From Aneurinibacillus danicus (GTDB lineage: Bacteria; Bacillota; Bacilli; Aneurinibacillales; Aneurinibacillaceae), in contig NZ_BJXX01000019.1 in assembly GCF_007991215.1 (NCBI RefSeq), positions 1-64,000 on the forward strand: a stretch of 64,000 nt of DNA, given 5' to 3'. Below are positions 54,273 through 62,949 of the stretch, piece by piece. The notes under the pieces were generated by a model, which ran no database searches, was not told the DNA's origin, and saw only the letters and a list, made by a program, of their open reading frames with translations. The position numbers and the translations under genes are program-made. Every line of letters starts with the position of its first letter. The first letter of the stretch is position 1.

Positions 54273-57200
54273 GTGAATATCAAAAACTTCAAGGGAGCAT
54301 TATCTATTATTCTGATACTGGCCCTTTTGCTGGGCAGTATCGCGGCAGGCATTACTTATATATATGCAGACGAAGCGATTAAGATAAAGGTCCTAGAGAT
54401 TACGGATAAAAAACAAGGGGATGACAGCCAAGAAAGGCTGAGTTCAGATCTTGACGCCTTAGCCGGAGATGATAGATACATTATAGAAACGATTAGCATG
54501 AAGAAATTTGTTGCTTTGCGCGAAGAGCTGGACGGAAAGTATGACGTGATTTATATCGGCAGCGGAACATATGCCACTACCCCTGTGCTTCCTTATAAAA
54601 ATAATTCGAGAGAAAAGGCACACGATACGAAAGATAGGATGAACGACATTACAAATCTCAAGGCCGGAGAAATCAAAAGGGATTTTATAGCCAAAGGCCA
54701 ACTTGTAGTATTGCATGAAGATATCCTCACGCAAAACGGAAGCAAGTTACAAAATAACTTTAAAGAATATAAAACAGCGCCTGTAAGCAATGTAAAATTC
54801 GTCACAAGCAAAGAGCAGGCGGTTACCGCTATTCGCTCAGCAGAAGTAAAAAGACCCCGCATAAAGGTAACAAGTCAACCAAGCAATTATAACCCTCAAG
54901 CCCCGCAGATCTACAAGCCAGGAGATACAGTCAATTTTGATTTCAACATCAGTAACTATGCGCAGCTGCCATCTAAAAATCTGGTCGCTAATCTGTATAT
55001 CGATACCGATTTCAATAAAAGGTATGATCCGGTTGAAATGATAGGAACGACAGAACTTGCCTATGCTTCCGGTAAACTTAGCTATCCGCTTATGAGAGGA
55101 TATTCGGGAATGCGGTATTGGAAACTGGAAGTTGTAGATAAAAATACCGGACTCAAAGATTATACTACAGGTGCATTTCAATTTCGTGATCAAAAAGTAG
55201 AGGTGAAGGTACTTCAGGTAACAAAGGACACCGCAAACACCAGCAGCCTGCTTAAAGAAGAGAACATGAAGCAAACTTATTTAGAAACGCAAGACTATAA
55301 AATTAGCATTACAGTTACAAGCATGGCCGATTTTAACAAAAGCGGATACACGAAACTAAACGGAAAATACAACATGCTTATTTTCGGCTTTGCAGATGTA
55401 TACAATGACGCACAAATAAGCAAGGAGGCTGCTGCGGAAGTTAAGAGGTTTATTAGTACAGGGCAGGGAGTCATGTTTACCCACGACACTATTTTTAAAA
55501 CAGGAAATAACTGGGTAGACAATTTTATGGATGTAACCGGCCAGCAAAAGCCGCAAACCGATTTAGGACTGAACGCTCCAAATACTTCACAACAAACAAA
55601 GAAAGTAAATGAAGGGATGATCAATCAGTTTCCGTTCTTGTTAGATGAAAATGTTCAGATTGCCACAACCCATAACCAGTACTATACTCTGGATTTAGAG
55701 GACGAGAACGTCGTTCCCTGGTATAACATTATCGGCAGCAAGCGGGACACGGACGATAGCTGGAACCATTATTACACTTATTCCAAGGGAACGGTAACTT
55801 ATTCTGGAACCGGGCATACAAACAAAGGTTTTCCGGATCCGGAACAGCGCCTGTTCGTAAATACGATGTATCGCGCCTTTATTGGGGCCAATCACGCTCC
55901 GGAACTTACCGTCTATACTCCTCAAGAGAAGAAGACAGGGGAAGCATTAGATCGGATGCGGACGATTGACCCTTTAGAGATTGTATATAAAATAGAGGAT
56001 TTAGATTTAAAAGATGTAGATGTATACACAAAGGTTTCAGTTAAAGAAGTACCAGCAAAAGATGCAAGTCAGGAACAGACCCTTCCTTATAAGACGATTT
56101 ATCCAAATCAGAACAATGGGGGAGAAAGAGAAGGCTGGCAAAAATTAAGAAACGGTTCGCTTGTTACAGTGCCATCTTATACACTTTCAGACAATATGAA
56201 AGACGGAGGCACGGTAATTGTTGAAATCGAAGCACAAGATAATCAGGGTGCTCAAACCAAAAAAACAATAAAAATTGAAGTGAAGCGAGTAATCGCCAAG
56301 CTAAAATTTGAAAGAGCCGAAAGCCTTCAGGGTGTAAAAGATGAGGAAACTGTTATTCCATATCGTATTGTACCGGAGAAGCTGTCTGTTGATTTAGGTG
56401 AGAAATATCCAGAAATGATTGTTAAAAACGTAAAATTTACTGAATCGTTTCCACCCGGTTTAGAGGTCGAAATTCCACAGAGAGAAGGATGGATACGAAC
56501 CGGATCGCTGGAAACAGGCTATAAAGTGACAGGGTTGATAGAGGATATTAGATATGTAAGAGAAGCAGATGGAAGTGGCTATATAGTGCGGGAAGAGCCT
56601 GTGTCGTTTGAAATCAAAGTAATTCCAAGAGGCAATCAAAAATATATACTCGGCAATTCAGAAGTCGAGTATAAAGATCTGGATAACCAAATCGTAGCAG
56701 GTAAGTTCAAGCCGCTTATTTTGGACGCAGAAACAGTTATCTCCAATCTTGCTTTGCGTGATATAGAGTTAGAAGTGGGCGAAGAAGTCACGCTGTTTCC
56801 GAAAGCGGAACCGGAAAATGCGGATTTGCGCGGTGTTGAATGGGAATGGATAGAGAACGTAAACTATGCCAGCAAGACAGAGAAGAATGACGGCAGTGTA
56901 CTTATTAAAGGGTTAGCACCAGGTACAGCTACTATTAAGGCGAAAATTATATCTGGTGGCAGAGAGGTTTTCGCTACAAGCAGGATTACAGTGTTAAATC
57001 CGTTAAAGAAATTAACATTAACGAGATCTCTGGATAAAAACAATATAAAACCAAATGAAGTAGCAACCATTACGTACAATATCGAGAATAAAGATGTTGA
57101 AGAGTATAAAGGGATTTTTCCGCTTGCTTTGCCACAGGGTGACGGATATGAATTGCACAAGGTGTATGATTTACTGAGCTTTAAGTCTCACGGGAATTTT

Positions 57201-58508
57201 GGGGTTTTGGAACTTTCAGGAGGTACTTTGCAGCAGCAGATGCAGGAAGGATATCAGACCTCTGTAGCAGTTGGACAATGGCTGAATATGGACAATGGAA
57301 AAGATCAGTTGAACAAGGAAGTCGCTCCTTTTCTTAAAAAACAAGAAAACATTGGAAAAATAATCACTGTACCTTTATCTGGTGAAGAAAGAGGGGAAGG
57401 AAATCACCTTCAGATTCAAGTAGGTAAGTTTGCTACTTTTAAATTAACAGGAGAAGGAAATGGAGAATTTTTAGGTTATGGGTCTGTAATGCCTGATCTT
57501 TCATTCATTGAGACCTTCCCTGCCGCACCTGCTTTTGAGATTGTATCCATTCCGGAGGGATGGACAAAAGATGGAAATATTGTAAGAGGAAAACCCGCTT
57601 TTGTACTTCAAGGAGATAAGTATATAGCTACATTTGAAATTCAAGTCTCTGCTAATAAACGTGGCACATATGCCTTAAATCAAGGGATGGTAAGCTATAC
57701 AGGGGTACAAAGCAATACATTGACAGAACGGTTTCCAAACTTAACATTAACTGTCCAGGTTGATCCTCTTAATCCTGACTTCACCTGGCAGGCTGTAATT
57801 ATTGGTGATCAGGCGATCGTTACCATTATTCCGGTTGATGCGACTATTTTCGAGGATACAGAATGGCGTACAAAAAATTCGAGCGGCAATTGGAATGATG
57901 AAGTTTTCCATACAGGAAAATTCGAGTCGAAAACGATGGTTGTTGATTTGCTGAAAAATGAGAGTGGAAAGCCGACAGATACACCTTTCGGAATCTGGGC
58001 AAAGACGCCGGATATAGGGGAGAAAAAAGAAAATATTGTGCTTAACCCCTTAGAGAACGTATCGCCGCCTGGAGAAGGAGGCGCTCATCCATATATTGAT
58101 CTCGATATAAGCGTAAATCCGAAATCAGGCAAGGATGAGAATCGGGCAACACAGGTAAACATGATATATAAGCTTAAGCCGGATGTTACCATTCCTCCAT
58201 GGTTAACAATAGAAGTGCCAAAAGCGGGATATACAATTGAAGAAAATGGAAGAGAGGTCGTTGGTTTTACGCCGCTGGATACAGCGGGTAAGAATATTAT
58301 GGATGGTCCTGTTCAGAACATTCGTCTTATTAAAACGGCCGATGGGAAAACGCATACGTATACGGTTAAGATGAAAGTCTATCCCACATATATAATCGAA
58401 TTGCCAGGAACAGCGCCTATTATAAAGACTACGAGCGATGACGGAGATATGCTACCGAAAATTAAAGAATTTAATGTTTTGGTAAAAGCGAAAGCAAACC
58501 TGAATTAA
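54273..58508 (+). CDS. Giant secreted DUF5057-like, Ig-like repeat protein
   Basis: This 1411-residue exported protein begins with a signal/anchor helix (~9-31) ending YIYADEA. Two related alpha/beta modules follow. Module 1 (~35-200) has KIKVLEITDK, GKYDVIYIGSGT and FIAKGQLVVLHEDIL. Module 2 (~307-430) has EVKVLQVTKD, GKYNMLIFGF and FISTGQGVMFTHDTI. They resemble DUF5057. A Big_2-type Ig-like domain lies near 820-910 (LRDIELEVGEEVTLFPKA, GLAPGTATIKAK), followed by more beta-rich modules. There is no LPxTG or S-layer motif. The start is GTG, with GGGGGGAT upstream. It converges on three pilin-like genes; a role as pilus tip, adhesin or cargo is inference. Confidence 0.75.
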   Translation: MNIKNFKGALSIILILALLLGSIAAGITYIYADEAIKIKVLEITDKKQGDDSQERLSSDLDALAGDDRYIIETISMKKFVALREELDGKYDVIYIGSGTYATTPVLPYKNNSREKAHDTKDRMNDITNLKAGEIKRDFIAKGQLVVLHEDILTQNGSKLQNNFKEYKTAPVSNVKFVTSKEQAVTAIRSAEVKRPRIKVTSQPSNYNPQAPQIYKPGDTVNFDFNISNYAQLPSKNLVANLYIDTDFNKRYDPVEMIGTTELAYASGKLSYPLMRGYSGMRYWKLEVVDKNTGLKDYTTGAFQFRDQKVEVKVLQVTKDTANTSSLLKEENMKQTYLETQDYKISITVTSMADFNKSGYTKLNGKYNMLIFGFADVYNDAQISKEAAAEVKRFISTGQGVMFTHDTIFKTGNNWVDNFMDVTGQQKPQTDLGLNAPNTSQQTKKVNEGMINQFPFLLDENVQIATTHNQYYTLDLEDENVVPWYNIIGSKRDTDDSWNHYYTYSKGTVTYSGTGHTNKGFPDPEQRLFVNTMYRAFIGANHAPELTVYTPQEKKTGEALDRMRTIDPLEIVYKIEDLDLKDVDVYTKVSVKEVPAKDASQEQTLPYKTIYPNQNNGGEREGWQKLRNGSLVTVPSYTLSDNMKDGGTVIVEIEAQDNQGAQTKKTIKIEVKRVIAKLKFERAESLQGVKDEETVIPYRIVPEKLSVDLGEKYPEMIVKNVKFTESFPPGLEVEIPQREGWIRTGSLETGYKVTGLIEDIRYVREADGSGYIVREEPVSFEIKVIPRGNQKYILGNSEVEYKDLDNQIVAGKFKPLILDAETVISNLALRDIELEVGEEVTLFPKAEPENADLRGVEWEWIENVNYASKTEKNDGSVLIKGLAPGTATIKAKIISGGREVFATSRITVLNPLKKLTLTRSLDKNNIKPNEVATITYNIENKDVEEYKGIFPLALPQGDGYELHKVYDLLSFKSHGNFGVLELSGGTLQQQMQEGYQTSVAVGQWLNMDNGKDQLNKEVAPFLKKQENIGKIITVPLSGEERGEGNHLQIQVGKFATFKLTGEGNGEFLGYGSVMPDLSFIETFPAAPAFEIVSIPEGWTKDGNIVRGKPAFVLQGDKYIATFEIQVSANKRGTYALNQGMVSYTGVQSNTLTERFPNLTLTVQVDPLNPDFTWQAVIIGDQAIVTIIPVDATIFEDTEWRTKNSSGNWNDEVFHTGKFESKTMVVDLLKNESGKPTDTPFGIWAKTPDIGEKKENIVLNPLENVSPPGEGGAHPYIDLDISVNPKSGKDENRATQVNMIYKLKPDVTIPPWLTIEVPKAGYTIEENGREVVGFTPLDTAGKNIMDGPVQNIRLIKTADGKTHTYTVKMKVYPTYIIELPGTAPIIKTTSDDGDMLPKIKEFNVLVKAKANLN

Positions 58509-58513
58509 GGACG

Positions 58514-58552
58514 AAGAAGGACCGGGGAATAAAGTTTTCCCGGTCCTTCTTT
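58514..58552. terminator. Bidirectional terminator between giant gene and pilin-like genes
   Basis: A stem of about 11 GC-rich base pairs (GAAGGACCGGG with CCCGGTCCTTC) lies between the two converging units. Confidence 0.75.
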
Positions 58553-58582
58553 GCTTGTGTCTATTACAGAAAAGTACATTTT

Positions 58583-60592
58583 TCAGGAAGCGAATTCTAC
58601 CGTTTGGGGAACTTGACTTGGTTGATGATACTCAATATCATAAATGTCAAGGAAAAATGTGTCACCGGGCGGTAATCCATACATTTCTTTTTCGAAAATC
58701 TTTCTGTTAAATTGAATGGTAAATCTGGATGCAAGATAGTTAGAGTTAGGATCATCGGATTCGTGTATCCGAGCCGTTCTTTCACGTTTTGTGTTAAACT
58801 CCAAATAACTTTCCTCGCGCCCTGTAGCAATACCGCCGTAAATTCGGTTAAAAGAATTTACAGAGTAAATCTCCAAAGATTGTTCAGAGTAAAGAAAAGC
58901 GGATAGCGGCCGGAAGCCATCGTCAGCATTTCCGGCCCACTTCGTAAGGTAGTCTTCTGTAGAATCGGTACTTTGTTTTGTGTTCCGCGCCGTTAAACTA
59001 ATCTTTCCGGAAGCCACAATAGCAAGGTTTTCATTTCCTACATTTTCGATCTCTCGAATGACTACATCTCCATCCACATAGATTGTTCCTTTTATATTAA
59101 TGTCTCCGACAATGTCAAGATTCCCTTTAATATAAATGGTGCCTTCAAATGCAAAAGGCTTACCGTCCGCTCCGTCTTTAAATGCTCCTAGGTGTCCCAT
59201 TTCTACGGTTGTTTTAACATTAGGGTAATGATTTGGATTTGTCTGTTCTGACGGTCCGATGTAAAGTTGTTTTACTTTGTTTTTCAGTATGTCACCAGTT
59301 AAACGGACAGTCAGCGGTATCGGCGCATTGTTAGAAAGAGGGTCTTTAGTCTGTGAGCGGATTACTAGTATATCGCTAGATAACGAGTTTACCTTAGAAG
59401 CAACATTTTTAAAACCATCCTCTTCTCCCTGTTCAAACGAAAGCGGCTCTGATGCAGCTTCAAATCCTGCCGTTGCAGCCCCGACATAGACCGGACTGTC
59501 AGGATCTCCGATCCTTTCTTTTACGAATAAAGAAATATCGTCGGCTTTTTCCTCTTTTTCCTCTTTTTCCTCTTTTGTCTTTCTCTCTATTAGAGGCGGT
59601 TCATAGCCGGGAATATAGGGCTTTTCTTTAGGGGCCGACAACTCTGTTTTACTACTGTCAGTAGGAAGAGCTTTAGGTGTGAAAATTTCCTGAGATTTTA
59701 AGGATGTTCTGTTTAATAGGGAAATGGTCGTTTTGTCAGGGAAATTATCACTAGCTGAAGGCTCTACATTTTTTACATTTGCAAGCTTACTGACCGTTCC
59801 TTCCTCTGAAAGGAATACGGTGCCTTCTATATAGGGTTGATTACGAAGCGGCTCGCGGAGACCGTCCAGCTCATTAGAATCGTCTCTATTTCCTGTTTTC
59901 CAAGTGTTATTATCCAGATACCGATAATCCGTGGAAACGAGTATACTGCCGGCTGCAACATTTCCGATAATGTTTGTTCCGCCAAAAAGGCGCAACTCCC
60001 CTGGAGTACTTACGGCGTAGTGAAACGGCGCCGGTACCGTATTGATATATACAGTAGAGGTAAGCAGCACGCGCCTGGCTTTTTCGGTTTCATTAATCGT
60101 GCGAGCGGGCAGTCCCAGAACATAAAGCGTAATTTTTCGAACATAAGGCTGGCTTGGCTTTTTTGGATCGTTGACATAAGGAATAATGCCATTTTCTATC
60201 TTCTCTTTCTTATAGCCCAGTGCAAACCCGCCCTGATGCTCTCCAGGAAGCGTATATTTTTTATACGGTCCTTTCTCATTTTCTAATGTGATCTCGCTTG
60301 CTACTTCATTCACTTTGTCTAGAATAAATGTATCTACTGCTGTGCTGTCTTTTTGTCCGCCTGATTTAATTGGACTATCCTCATCATTCATCTTTTTTTC
60401 CAGGTACTGTTTGAAATAAGTCAGCCCTGTATCAGCAAGCATCTTTCCTTGAATCTCATCATCGGCAAACGCTCTTTGTTTACCGCTATGCACTATGAAA
60501 GACGAAATGCTAACTCCTAAAATCATAAATAAAATTAAAATAAAAAATACAATAAGCAGGGCGCCCCCTCGCTCGTTTAGTACTCTCTTCAA
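58583..60592 (-). CDS. PilX-like, beta-helical membrane-anchored protein
   Basis: The N-terminus resembles PilX-type minor pilins: NERGGALLIVFFILILFM, one helix with no obvious prepilin Glu5. The remaining ~630 residues are beta-rich. A late stretch alternates GTIYIKGNLDIVGDINIKG like a polymer or bactofilin-type helix. A nine-base DNA repeat encodes EEKEEKEEK near 59555-59580. I place the start at TTG 60592: AGGAG lies eight bases before it, while GTG 60601 overlaps the same AGGAG. It has 669-670 aa and is translationally coupled to the upstream pilin gene. Confidence 0.7.
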   Translation of the reverse strand: MKRVLNERGGALLIVFFILILFMILGVSISSFIVHSGKQRAFADDEIQGKMLADTGLTYFKQYLEKKMNDEDSPIKSGGQKDSTAVDTFILDKVNEVASEITLENEKGPYKKYTLPGEHQGGFALGYKKEKIENGIIPYVNDPKKPSQPYVRKITLYVLGLPARTINETEKARRVLLTSTVYINTVPAPFHYAVSTPGELRLFGGTNIIGNVAAGSILVSTDYRYLDNNTWKTGNRDDSNELDGLREPLRNQPYIEGTVFLSEEGTVSKLANVKNVEPSASDNFPDKTTISLLNRTSLKSQEIFTPKALPTDSSKTELSAPKEKPYIPGYEPPLIERKTKEEKEEKEEKADDISLFVKERIGDPDSPVYVGAATAGFEAASEPLSFEQGEEDGFKNVASKVNSLSSDILVIRSQTKDPLSNNAPIPLTVRLTGDILKNKVKQLYIGPSEQTNPNHYPNVKTTVEMGHLGAFKDGADGKPFAFEGTIYIKGNLDIVGDINIKGTIYVDGDVVIREIENVGNENLAIVASGKISLTARNTKQSTDSTEDYLTKWAGNADDGFRPLSAFLYSEQSLEIYSVNSFNRIYGGIATGREESYLEFNTKRERTARIHESDDPNSNYLASRFTIQFNRKIFEKEMYGLPPGDTFFLDIYDIEYHQPSQVPQTVEFAS

Positions 60593-60597
60593 TTTCC

Positions 60598-61374
60598 TCA
60601 CTCCTGTGAAAGACTGTTTACAGATAGTTCGGTACGTACCATATAAATATAATTAAACAAAACGTTGCTTTCTGCCGTCGCCGTTTCTGTTCCCTGTGCA
60701 GATTGCAATCTTTCAACTTCCGCTTTTATTTCCGCTAAATTAGAAAATGCGGTTTTCTGCCCGTTTTGTATAATGTCGTTGTTTTGTTTTTTTGGAGCGA
60801 TAATTAGATAGATGCCCACCCGTTTATTATTTTTGTCGCTGTTTTCTTCAATGATGCGAAACAGACCGTAGACAAGGTAAGAATCGTCACAGGAAAAAGG
60901 AGCATACAAATCTTCTTTGCCCGAAGGTGTGGGAGAGAACTGATATACCTTTTTCTTTAATATGGAGACAGGAACTTTCTCTAATGAAGATTCGTTTAAT
61001 TTTTCATAGTTCACTTCCCTTGTATAGACGGCGACTCCTTTTTTGAATGCCGTATCGTTTGCCTCAGTCACAACATGCCCGGACTTGAGCACGTTAAATA
61101 TGTCGCTTTTGTCTGTATTGTCTGTACCATCGTCCAAGTCAAAATAGGAAGCATTCTGGAGTTTATCCATTATATCTCCGATGATGAAGTCTGCTTCATT
61201 GCGTAAAGAAGTCTGTACCTGGGTTTTACCGTATGTAGTGATTCCTGAAACATAGACCGAAGACAGCGGGATGAGAATGAGAATAAAGATTGTTATACTT
61301 GCCAGAAGTTCAACCAGTGTGAGTCCCGCTTCATTTCGCATATACGACGTATAATTTTTAATAAACCTTTTCAT
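60598..61374 (-). CDS. Prepilin-like protein (PilW/ComG type)
   Basis: A type IV prepilin signal reads RNEAG-LTLVELLASITIFI, with cleavage expected after Gly and Glu at +5. A single helix and a ~220-residue globular part follow (VYTREVNYEKLN, SFDDSYL-like CDDSYLVYGLFRIIEE). It has 258-259 aa, long for a major pilin, so it is probably a minor pilin or pseudopilin. ATG 61374, with GGGAGG upstream, is chosen over GTG 61380. Prepilin peptidase must lie outside the window. Confidence 0.82.
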   Translation of the reverse strand: MKRFIKNYTSYMRNEAGLTLVELLASITIFILILIPLSSVYVSGITTYGKTQVQTSLRNEADFIIGDIMDKLQNASYFDLDDGTDNTDKSDIFNVLKSGHVVTEANDTAFKKGVAVYTREVNYEKLNESSLEKVPVSILKKKVYQFSPTPSGKEDLYAPFSCDDSYLVYGLFRIIEENSDKNNKRVGIYLIIAPKKQNNDIIQNGQKTAFSNLAEIKAEVERLQSAQGTETATAESNVLFNYIYMVRTELSVNSLSQE

Positions 61375-61388
61375 TTGCACCTCCCAGT

Positions 61389-61883
61389 TTATTTTGCCAT
61401 TCCCGTGCTTATACGCGCCAATACGGAGGCAGGCTCATTCATCTCTTTGACTGTAACTGTAATCATAAGCATTAAATTTTCTTCAAGTTTGTTTTGCGGG
61501 TCGTTTTTCCCGATATCTTCCACCTCTACGGTTTGTATATAAGAACGCCCGTTTAGAACGATAGGTTGTTTAAGTTCAATCACCAACTTACCCGATCTTG
61601 TGAGGGAATTGAGAGTTTCATAATCCAGAGGCGTATTGTCTGTGATGGCTTCGCGATTTTGTAACGTCATTTCAGTGGAGTGGAAAAGAACGGTGCCGCT
61701 TTTCCATTCCTCGGCAGTTTGCCTTGCAAGGTTCATTGCAATCATGCGGTTATCCTGCGATTTCGATATTGTATAATTTCTAGTAAAGAAACTGCCAAAT
61801 AGTAAAAGGGAGATAGAGAGGATTATCATAGACGCCACCACTTCAACCAGAGTTAATCCTCTTTCGCTTTTAAAAAAACTCAT
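61389..61883 (-). CDS. Prepilin-like protein (PilV/GspI type)
   Basis: The prepilin signal is SERG-LTLVEVVASMIILSIS, with Glu at +5. The rest has the size of PilV/GspI minor pilins (164 aa), with NLARQTAEEWKSG typical of that group. ATG 61883 is preferred because GTG 61892 overlaps the ribosome site AGGAGGTG. It is the first gene of a three-gene minus-strand unit. Confidence 0.82.
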   Translation of the reverse strand: MSFFKSERGLTLVEVVASMIILSISLLLFGSFFTRNYTISKSQDNRMIAMNLARQTAEEWKSGTVLFHSTEMTLQNREAITDNTPLDYETLNSLTRSGKLVIELKQPIVLNGRSYIQTVEVEDIGKNDPQNKLEENLMLMITVTVKEMNEPASVLARISTGMAK

Positions 61884-62047
61884 GGATTTCACACCTCCTG
61901 ACCTGATTCTATTTTACCATTAAAAGGGTCCTGTATAATATCTGTTACATAATTGTTATAAAATAAAAAGTTTCATGAAGGAAATAAGACTTAAAAACCG
62001 AATATATTTATTTCTCTTTGATTTTGTTAATAAAGGTGGTCTCTGAA

Positions 62048-62860
62048 ATGTTATCAGGTGTAAGCGGCTATTATGTTATCTACATTTTATGTACCGCATT
62101 GCTGTTTATTTTGTTTCGAAAGCATATACAGGGAGATCGTCCGACAGCTGTTGTTTTTCTTTTGGCTGTATGTTTTGGTTTGTCTCTTCCATTTCTTTTA
62201 TTAATACTGGGAATGGCGATTACGGCTGCTCTCGGGGTCGCTTTCTTTTTGGGATTGTTTTTTTACCGCTATGCTTCCGAAAAGGCCTGTGCGCAAGAAG
62301 ATATTACCCAGAATGAGGCGGGGCAGGAGATGTCGGGAAAAAGCGGAGAAACTGTCTTAAGTCATGAAGTAGCAGCGGCAGAAGAAGAGTTCTCCGGGCA
62401 GAAAATTGCAATGGAAGAGGGCGCGCCTATGCAAGATGTAGTAGTGGAAGGAAGTACACAGGAAGCGATTGACAAGCTGTTGGCAGAGCTGTCTCTTCAG
62501 TATGTTCAAGCGGAAGAGCCGCCGAAGACAGTAGAAGAAGGTGATTGGGAATTTATGGATAATAAGAAAGTGGAGCAGGAAGAATCCATACTTACTATTG
62601 ATGCTGATTATCTGCTTGAAGGAGAGAAAGACACGGTGCAGCAGGACAATATGAAGAATCCTATTGTATCCGAGAGTGAAACTATAGAAGAGCAGGAAGA
62701 AGAAATTATATACCCAAAAGAAGAAATAAACGATGACGGTCTACGTTTTGAAGATGAGAAAGAACTGATTAACCTTTCAGCAGTTCAGGGGCTGAACGAG
62801 TCGGATGAAGAATATTTTTATCGGCTCCAGCAAGTATTGGATGAAGAAATAAAGCAATAG
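62048..62860 (+). CDS. Unknown two-TM protein with acidic cytoplasmic tail
   Basis: The N-terminal ~75 residues have three hydrophobic stretches (VIYILCTALLFILF, AVVFLLAVCFGLSLPFLLLIL, AALGVAFFLGLFF). About 190 Glu-rich residues follow, ending in YFYRLQQVLDEEIKQ. The ATG at 62048 has AAAGGTGG eight bases upstream. It is not recognised. It is transcribed divergently from the pilin-like genes, with a ~155-base shared promoter region, and in the same direction as the VanW-family gene. It may belong to the pilus system, but nothing in the sequence proves it. Confidence 0.65.
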   Translation: MLSGVSGYYVIYILCTALLFILFRKHIQGDRPTAVVFLLAVCFGLSLPFLLLILGMAITAALGVAFFLGLFFYRYASEKACAQEDITQNEAGQEMSGKSGETVLSHEVAAAEEEFSGQKIAMEEGAPMQDVVVEGSTQEAIDKLLAELSLQYVQAEEPPKTVEEGDWEFMDNKKVEQEESILTIDADYLLEGEKDTVQQDNMKNPIVSESETIEEQEEEIIYPKEEINDDGLRFEDEKELINLSAVQGLNESDEEYFYRLQQVLDEEIKQ

Positions 62861-62949
62861 AAGTGAGGCAGGTAAAACAAATACCGTTGTTATTCGTATG
62901 TATTCTATAGAGATAGAGAAAGATTGCGACATGAAGAGAGGGAATCGAA

